Both the position numbers and the translations under genes were made by a program. DNA of 64,000 nt from JAPLJU01 sp036725345 (GTDB lineage Bacteria; Desulfobacterota; Syntrophia; Syntrophales; UBA2192): assembly GCA_036725345.1 (NCBI GenBank), contig DAIMEJ010000003.1, positions 141,377-205,376 on the forward strand. The letters are read 5' to 3'. Under the pieces are notes generated by a model, which made no database searches, was not told the origin of the DNA, and worked only from the letters and a program-made list of their open reading frames with translations. Below are positions 60,154 through 64,000 of the stretch, piece by piece (positions within the stretch are counted from its first letter, which is position 1; the number at the start of each line of letters is the position of its first letter).

Positions 60154-61869
60154 ATGCCAGCAACCGATGCAAAACATCTTTCTATGCCACCCGAACATCT
60201 GGCTGACTTAAAAAAGTCGGGATTAAATGAAGACACCATCAGAAAGTCGGATATCCAATCTGTTCCTCCGGATCAAATCCGCAGGATCTTGGGGGTAAAG
60301 TCTCGACGTGTCAATTCCATGTTGAAATTTCCCTATCCCGGTAAAGATTTTTCACGATACAAATTGTTTCCTCCGATTCCAGACGAGAATGATCGACAAC
60401 AGAAGTATTATCAAAAATCCGGCTCAGGTCTGCATCTTTATATACCCCACGGCTTTGATTCACAAAAAGACGTAATCCGGATCACGGAAGGTGAGAAGAA
60501 AGCCTTAAAGGGCATTCAGGAGGGACTTAATACATGTGGTCTGGGTGGCATTTGGAATTTCGGGAAAAAGGATAACGAATCAGAAGTGACTCGTCTCATG
60601 GACGATTTAAAAGCGGTACGCTGGAAAGGCAAAACCGTTGAATTGATACCTGATGGCGATTTCCAGACTAAATCAAGTGTAATTCATGCAGTGTACAGGC
60701 TGGGATCTATACTCGAAGAGGAAGGCGCGAATGTGTGGGTTGTTCCTCTTCCTGCAGCGAGTAAACTGGATGATTTCTTGTGTGTCAATTCTGCCAACGA
60801 TTTTCTTGATCTGCCAAGGATCAATCTGGATGACCGGATCTTCAGGCCCTCCATTATCAAAGAGAAAGGATTCATAGAGGCAATACGCCAATCCATAATA
60901 AGCTCGGAATCTTTTATTCAGAAAGCCATGCCAACCAGAAAGATGTATCTAAAACCGTGGCTGGGCGCAGGAACACTCTCCCTTATATATGCCGACCGGG
61001 GTGTAGGTAAGACTTTTCTGTGTCTCGCTATTGCCTTGTCATTGACTCGCAAGCTTTCGATAGGCAAATGGACTTCCGAAAATCCGGCAGGCTGCCTCTA
61101 TGTCGATGGTGAAATGTCGAGTGAGGAATTACAGGGAAGGCTGAGGTTGTTGTCCAAGGGTATCACATCGCCCAGGCTTGCTCCACTTCACATATTGTCC
61201 GCTGAAGCAATGCAACGCGAAGGGTGGCCAACACCAAATCTGGCTGACAAGAAATGGCGTAAGGATATCTACGAGCATTTAAGGGAAACCGGGACCTATG
61301 GTGTCGTGATTTTCGACAATCTGGCCAGCCTCACTCCCGGGATTGATGAAAATGACAAGAAGGAATGGGATGAGATCAATCAATGGCTTTTGTCACTTCG
61401 CTGGATGGGCATCGCGGTTATTTTAGTGCATCACGCGGGGAAAAGCGGCACCCAGCGAGGAACCTCCGGCCGAGAAGACAACCTTGACGCGTCCATCAAG
61501 TTATCTCGTCCAAGGGGTTACAGGCCAGAAGACGGGGCAAAATTCGAAATCACCTTCGAGAAGGCTCGTGGTGTTTATGGTGAAGGGGCCTTGCCCTTTT
61601 GCTTACAGTTTATGACCGTGGACGGATCATTGGTTTGGACAACTGAATCCGTGGGATCGAGAAGCAGCGATATCATCATAGCTTTGTGTGGAAACAAGAT
61701 TAAGCAAAAAGACATTGCAAAAGCGCTGGGTTGCAACCCCGCCTGGGTCTCAAGGATTAAGAAAAAGGCGGTTGACAACGGCTTGCTGGACCAGGACGAA
61801 GGTTTCACCGAAGAAGGAAAAGCAAAGTACGGCCACATAGACGTTGATGATTATTTGACAAAAAGTTGA
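60154..61869 (+). CDS. DUF3854 / RepA-like AAA helicase with C-terminal helix-turn-helix
   Basis: 571 residues with a GGAGGAG site. The N-terminal half has a DUF3854-type TOPRIM-like segment (ITEGEKKALKGIQEGLNT near 111-128, and IPDGD), as in primase-related proteins. The second half is a RepA-like hexameric helicase (AAA_25): Walker A ADRGVGKT (280-287), Walker B VVIFDNLASL near 382, and ILVHHAGKSGTQRGTS. A helix-turn-helix (KIKQKDIAKALGCNPAWVSR) is near 512-532. It is the likely replication initiator or helicase of the element. The array of GTTGAC motifs begins inside its stop codon, a natural binding target (inference). Confidence 0.88.
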   Translation: MPATDAKHLSMPPEHLADLKKSGLNEDTIRKSDIQSVPPDQIRRILGVKSRRVNSMLKFPYPGKDFSRYKLFPPIPDENDRQQKYYQKSGSGLHLYIPHGFDSQKDVIRITEGEKKALKGIQEGLNTCGLGGIWNFGKKDNESEVTRLMDDLKAVRWKGKTVELIPDGDFQTKSSVIHAVYRLGSILEEEGANVWVVPLPAASKLDDFLCVNSANDFLDLPRINLDDRIFRPSIIKEKGFIEAIRQSIISSESFIQKAMPTRKMYLKPWLGAGTLSLIYADRGVGKTFLCLAIALSLTRKLSIGKWTSENPAGCLYVDGEMSSEELQGRLRLLSKGITSPRLAPLHILSAEAMQREGWPTPNLADKKWRKDIYEHLRETGTYGVVIFDNLASLTPGIDENDKKEWDEINQWLLSLRWMGIAVILVHHAGKSGTQRGTSGREDNLDASIKLSRPRGYRPEDGAKFEITFEKARGVYGEGALPFCLQFMTVDGSLVWTTESVGSRSSDIIIALCGNKIKQKDIAKALGCNPAWVSRIKKKAVDNGLLDQDEGFTEEGKAKYGHIDVDDYLTKS

Positions 61870-62034
61870 CCAGTTGACCACCCCTAATAGGGGGTGGTGG
61901 TCAACTACTGGCGAAAATGGCAGAAATTGACTGGTCAACAACTCTAACTTATTGAATATAATTGATATATTGAGTTTAGTTGACTACCTTTGTTGTCCGG
62001 TCAACTTGATGCCCTGTTGACTGAGAAAGTTGAC
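61865..62034. repeat. Array of eight GTTGAC motifs (iteron-like)
   Basis: GTTGAC on + at 61865, 61873, 61979, 62016 and 62029, and its complement GTCAAC at 61900, 61934 and 62000; one near-match ATTGAC at 61925. The 61873 and 61900 copies are the ends of a long hairpin with CCACCCC/GGGGTGG arms. An AT-rich stretch (61944-61975) lies inside. Chance expectation in 170 bases is below 0.1. Candidate origin or regulatory site of the element. Confidence 0.7.
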
Positions 62035-62063
62035 TCCGAATTTGGCCTAATGACCCCAAGTGC

Positions 62064-62081
62064 GGTTACAGTTTGGTTACA
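62064..62081 (+). repeat. Paired 7-mers with 11-base spacing upstream of AlpA-like gene
   Basis: GGTTACA at 62064-62070 and 62075-62081, overlapping the start codon of the AlpA-like gene. Same spacing as the sites near the integrase 3' end and the left end of the element. Confidence 0.55.
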
Positions 62082-62374
62082 TGGCGACTAAGAACGGCAA
62101 ATACAAAGGGGTCCAGAACGTACAGAGGATTGCCAATCCGATGGGCAGTCCTACGGGCAGTCCTGCAGGCAGTCCGAAGGGCAATCTGGCGGGCAAGCGC
62201 CTGTATAATCTCAAGGAAGCCGCCGTTTACCTTGGCCGGTCGGTGTGGGGGATGCGTGAACTTATCTGGGCAGGGGAGGTACGAGTCGTCAAGGGGGGCG
62301 GCTGTAGGAAGATATACGTCGATATAAACGATCTGGATGCGTATGTGGAACGGAATAAATTAGCTTATCGGTGA
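62081..62374 (+). CDS. AlpA/excisionase-like DNA-binding protein
   Basis: 97 residues from the ATG at 62081; a GTG at 62060 would add seven residues. After a flexible N-terminal part with a MGSPTGSPAGSPKGNLAG repeat, a winged helix of the HTH_17/excisionase type follows (KRLYNLKEAAVYLGRSVWGM, RELIWAGEV, KIYVDINDLDAYVERNK). Such proteins activate integrase or act as recombination directionality factors. Its start codon overlaps the paired GGTTACA sites, suggesting autoregulation (inference). Between the GTTGAC array and the XRE gene. Confidence 0.8.
   Translation: MATKNGKYKGVQNVQRIANPMGSPTGSPAGSPKGNLAGKRLYNLKEAAVYLGRSVWGMRELIWAGEVRVVKGGGCRKIYVDINDLDAYVERNKLAYR
62143..62190 (+). repeat. Four 12-base tandem repeats inside the AlpA-like gene
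   Basis: Four units of GGGCAGTCCTAC type (62143, 62155, 62167, 62179) encode the Gly-Ser-Pro linker. In-frame, so length changes would alter only the linker. Confidence 0.8.
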
Positions 62375-62420
62375 TATTATACTTGCGAATATCTCAAGTA
62401 TATGTTATACGTTTACCATG

Positions 62421-62630
62421 ATGGGGAATCGCCTGAAAGACATTCTAAACAGGGAAAAGGTAACCGCATACCGGCTTTGTAAAGACCTCGGTCTGGATCA
62501 AGGCCAGATGTCAAGGTTTCTCCATGGTGACGAAAACATCTCCTTGGATAGGCTTGAGCTTGTTGCGGACTACCTCGGCTATGACATTGAGTTTGTCAAG
62601 CGCAGATCATCCCGGAAAGGAGCTGAATAG
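62421..62630 (+). CDS. XRE-family helix-turn-helix regulator
   Basis: 69 residues from the second ATG at 62421. Almost entirely a Cro/CI-type helix-turn-helix: RLKDILNREKVTAYRLCKDLGLDQGQMSRFLHGDENISLDRLELVADYLGYDIEF. It probably represses the element's integrase or AlpA-like gene. Two bases separate its stop from the integrase start, so both are likely co-transcribed and the regulator controls its own operon. Confidence 0.85.
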   Translation: MGNRLKDILNREKVTAYRLCKDLGLDQGQMSRFLHGDENISLDRLELVADYLGYDIEFVKRRSSRKGAE

Positions 62631-62632
62631 CG

Positions 62633-63724
62633 ATGGGATGTATTTACAGGCGAAACAAAATTTATTGGGTGAAGTATTATCGTAATGGAAAACCGTACTG
62701 TGAATCGAGTCACAGTGACATCGAGGCTGTTGCTCAGCGCCTGCTGAAGCGTCGCGAGGGCGAGATTGCACAGGGAAAGCAACCCGGTGTTGTTTATGAT
62801 CGCATCAGTTTTGATGAACTGGCTGATGATTATCTCACGGACTTCCGGATTAACAAGAAGAGGTCGATCATCAGAGCTGAGCATAGCGTGAAGACTCTCC
62901 GTGAGTGGTTCGGAGGCATGAAGGTTACGCAAATAACCACCACGGAGATTCGCAGGTACGTCGAGAAGCGACTGGAAGAGGGCTATGCGAACGGAACAAT
63001 TAACCGTGAATTGGCTGCCCTCAAGCGCGTGTTCAACCTTGGGGCGGAATGTACTCCCCCGAAAGTTTCACAGGTTCCTCATATCCCTATGCTGAGAGAG
63101 GACAATGTCCGGAAGGGCTTCTTTGAACCTGAAAGCTTCGATTTGGTAATGGAGTATCTGCCGGAGTATCTGAGGCCAGTTGTATTCTTCGGCTATTGTA
63201 CTGGGTGGCGAAAAGAGGAAATCCTGTCTCTCACATGGAAGCAGATCGATCTGGCTCAGGGCATTGTCCGTTTGGAGCCTGGGGAGACGAAGAACAGTGA
63301 AGGTCGTACCATTTACATGGAGCCCGACCTCTGGGTTGAAATGAAGAAGCTCTTGGGTCAAAGAAAGATTGGTTGTCCCTACGTTTTCAATGCGTTTGGA
63401 AAAAAGATAGGGGATTTTCGAAAGTCATGGAAAGCGGCTTGCAAGAGGGCTGGCATACCCGGAATGCTTTTTCATGACCTAAGAAGGACAGCCGTTCGAA
63501 ACATGATCAGGGCGGGCATTCCGGAGAGGGTTGCCATGGCTATATCTGGTCACAAGACGAGAGCGGTCTTTGACCGATATAACATCGTGTCATCTGAGGA
63601 TCTGAAGGCTGCTGCGTTAAGACGCCAGGAATACAGGGAAAAGCAACTCGAACGGTTACAAAATGGTTACAAAAGGCCCATAAATGAACAAAGGGTCGTG
63701 ACCCTTCGAGCCACAACCCCTTGA
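62633..63724 (+). CDS. int: Tyrosine integrase of the tRNA-Arg element
   Basis: 363 residues with AAAGGAGCTG before the ATG. Phage-type architecture: N-terminal arm-binding part, core-binding SAM-like domain (about 65-150), and catalytic domain with Arg in CTGWRKEE (near 192), HxxR in HDLRRT (near 281-284), His in SGHKT (near 306) and nucleophile Tyr in FDRYN (near 315). The last codons contain the paired GGTTACA sites. It ends 7 bases from the intact tRNA-Arg gene, the normal position for an integrase that targets a tRNA 3' end. It should catalyse insertion and excision between the 45-base repeats. Confidence 0.95.
   Translation: MGCIYRRNKIYWVKYYRNGKPYCESSHSDIEAVAQRLLKRREGEIAQGKQPGVVYDRISFDELADDYLTDFRINKKRSIIRAEHSVKTLREWFGGMKVTQITTTEIRRYVEKRLEEGYANGTINRELAALKRVFNLGAECTPPKVSQVPHIPMLREDNVRKGFFEPESFDLVMEYLPEYLRPVVFFGYCTGWRKEEILSLTWKQIDLAQGIVRLEPGETKNSEGRTIYMEPDLWVEMKKLLGQRKIGCPYVFNAFGKKIGDFRKSWKAACKRAGIPGMLFHDLRRTAVRNMIRAGIPERVAMAISGHKTRAVFDRYNIVSSEDLKAAALRRQEYREKQLERLQNGYKRPINEQRVVTLRATTP
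63654..63674 (+). repeat. Paired GGTTACAAAA sites, right arm of element
   Basis: GGTTACAAAA at 63654-63663 and 63665-63674, 11 bases apart, inside the integrase 3' end and 57 bases from the attachment core. Classic place for arm-type integrase sites. Confidence 0.6.
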
Positions 63725-63730
63725 TTTTTC

Positions 63731-63807
63731 TGGCGCGCCCTCGAGGGCTCGAACCTCGGGCCTTTGGATTCGTAGTCCAACGCTCTATCCAGCTGAGCTA
63801 AGGGCGC
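63731..63807 (-). tRNA. tRNA-Arg(ACG), element attachment site attL
   Basis: Complete 77-base cloverleaf: acceptor arms GCGCCCT and AGGGCGC, discriminator G, encoded CCA, anticodon loop CTACGAA with anticodon ACG, T-loop TTCGAGC. The 3' 45 bases double as the attachment site shared with fragment G. The 3' part was supplied by the element on insertion, so the gene stays functional. Confidence 0.97.
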
Positions 63808-63823
63808 GTTTCTGAAATAGAAA

Positions 63824-63917
63824 TGGCGGAGAGTGGGGGATTCGAACCCCCGGTACACCTTTTAGGGCGTACATTCGCTTAGCAGGCGAACCCATTCGGC
63901 CACTCTGGCAACTCTCC
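63824..63917 (-). tRNA. tRNA-Ser(GCU)
   Basis: 94-base type-II tRNA with acceptor arms GGAGAGT and ACTCTCC, discriminator G and encoded CCA, anticodon loop CTGCTAA (anticodon GCT) and a long variable arm. Next to tRNA-Arg, 16 bases apart. Confidence 0.95.
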
Positions 63918-63948
63918 GCGCCGAATATATCGAATTTTTCTTTTTTTC

Positions 63949-64000
63949 TGGCGGAGGGAGCAGGATTCGAACCCGCGAACCTTTCGGTTAACGGTTTTCA
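63949..64000 (-). tRNA. tRNA-Ser, probably (UGA), truncated by the window edge
   Basis: 3' part of a serine-type tRNA: encoded CCA, acceptor strand GGAGGGAG (as read on +), T-loop TTCGAAT, long variable arm, and the start of the anticodon region ending in TGAAAAC. The 5' half lies beyond 64000. Confidence 0.8.

Larger units (their letters stand above)
32951..63775. mobile_element. Integrative element of ~30.8 kb inserted at tRNA-Arg(ACG)
   Basis: Bounded by a 45-base perfect direct repeat of the tRNA-Arg 3' half (32951-32995 and 63731-63775). The right end has a tyrosine integrase ending 7 bases before the tRNA, plus an XRE regulator, an AlpA-like protein, a RepA-like helicase and a GTTGAC array. 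Paired 11-base-spaced 7-mers near both ends resemble integrase arm sites. No conjugation or phage structural genes are seen, so it would need a helper to move between cells. Cargo is listed separately. Element boundaries are direct observation; mobility is inference. Confidence 0.8.

Noticed and set aside
61865..62034. CRISPR array
   Set aside because: Motifs are 6 bases, on both strands and irregularly spaced; no long direct repeats or spacers. No CRISPR or cas gene was seen anywhere in the window.
1..64000. Insertion sequences, retrons, diversity-generating elements, toxin-antitoxin or restriction systems
   Set aside because: No transposase, reverse transcriptase, methylase or toxin motif was recognised in any frame examined.

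Overview
The window reads as a chromosomal segment of an anaerobic deltaproteobacterium (Desulfobacterota; a Syntrophales- or Desulfomonile-like organism is my best guess, from gene content only). Pointers are an XrtA/PEP-CTERM exopolysaccharide cluster, a MauG/CcpA-type di-haem cytochrome, a HydBC/NuoEF-like flavoprotein module beside an FMN glutamate synthase domain protein, a small tetrahaem cytochrome with two Tat-exported fumarate-reductase-like flavoproteins, and many sigma-54 activators. It is a draft assembly: 100 N at 6393-6492 interrupt a repetitive gene. Most genes are GC-rich; 58.6-63.7 kb is AT-richer.

Layout. 0-3.4 kb: tyrosine autokinase, ExeA-like ATPase and a PEP-CTERM protein. 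3.8-8.7 kb: DUF2959 lipoprotein, a large Ig-like/beta-propeller lipoprotein and small genes. 8.9-15 kb: di-haem peroxidase with a structured leader, MshEN-domain protein, HDOD protein, ATP-grasp ligase. 15.1-33 kb: gene blocks separated by repeated fragments of a tRNA-Arg 3' half, several preceded by a GGTTATCC/GGATAACC hairpin: alpha/beta hydrolase; two acyltransferases; an SDR; the NuoE-NuoF-NuoG'-GltB operon with its two-component system and a sigma-54 promoter; the split flavocytochrome block. 33-63.7 kb: one integrative element of about 30.8 kb, bounded by a 45-bp perfect direct repeat, with a tyrosine integrase next to the intact tRNA-Arg(ACG). 63.7-64 kb: tRNA-Arg, tRNA-Ser(GCU) and a partial tRNA-Ser.

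The 30.8-kb element carries two patatin-like lipases, an AI-2E family permease, an AaeB/HlyD/NodT efflux operon, rhodanese and CoA-disulfide-reductase-like genes, an ABM-domain protein, a triple-GAF sigma-54 activator, a five-gene operon that includes four alpha/beta-hydrolase proteins (one an 838-residue double-domain fusion), and an HD-GYP sensor. Its maintenance module (59-63.7 kb) has a DUF3854/RepA-like helicase, an array of eight GTTGAC motifs, an AlpA-like protein, an XRE regulator and the integrase.

The most unusual structure is the series of seven tRNA-Arg 3'-fragment copies (8.9, 15.2, 17.1, 18.8, 20.2, 29.1, 33.0 kb) plus the functional gene at 63.7 kb, all in one orientation. Two pairs share flanking DNA beyond the tRNA part. 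I read them as scars of repeated integration at one tRNA gene. Functions come from motif reading alone; no database search was possible.
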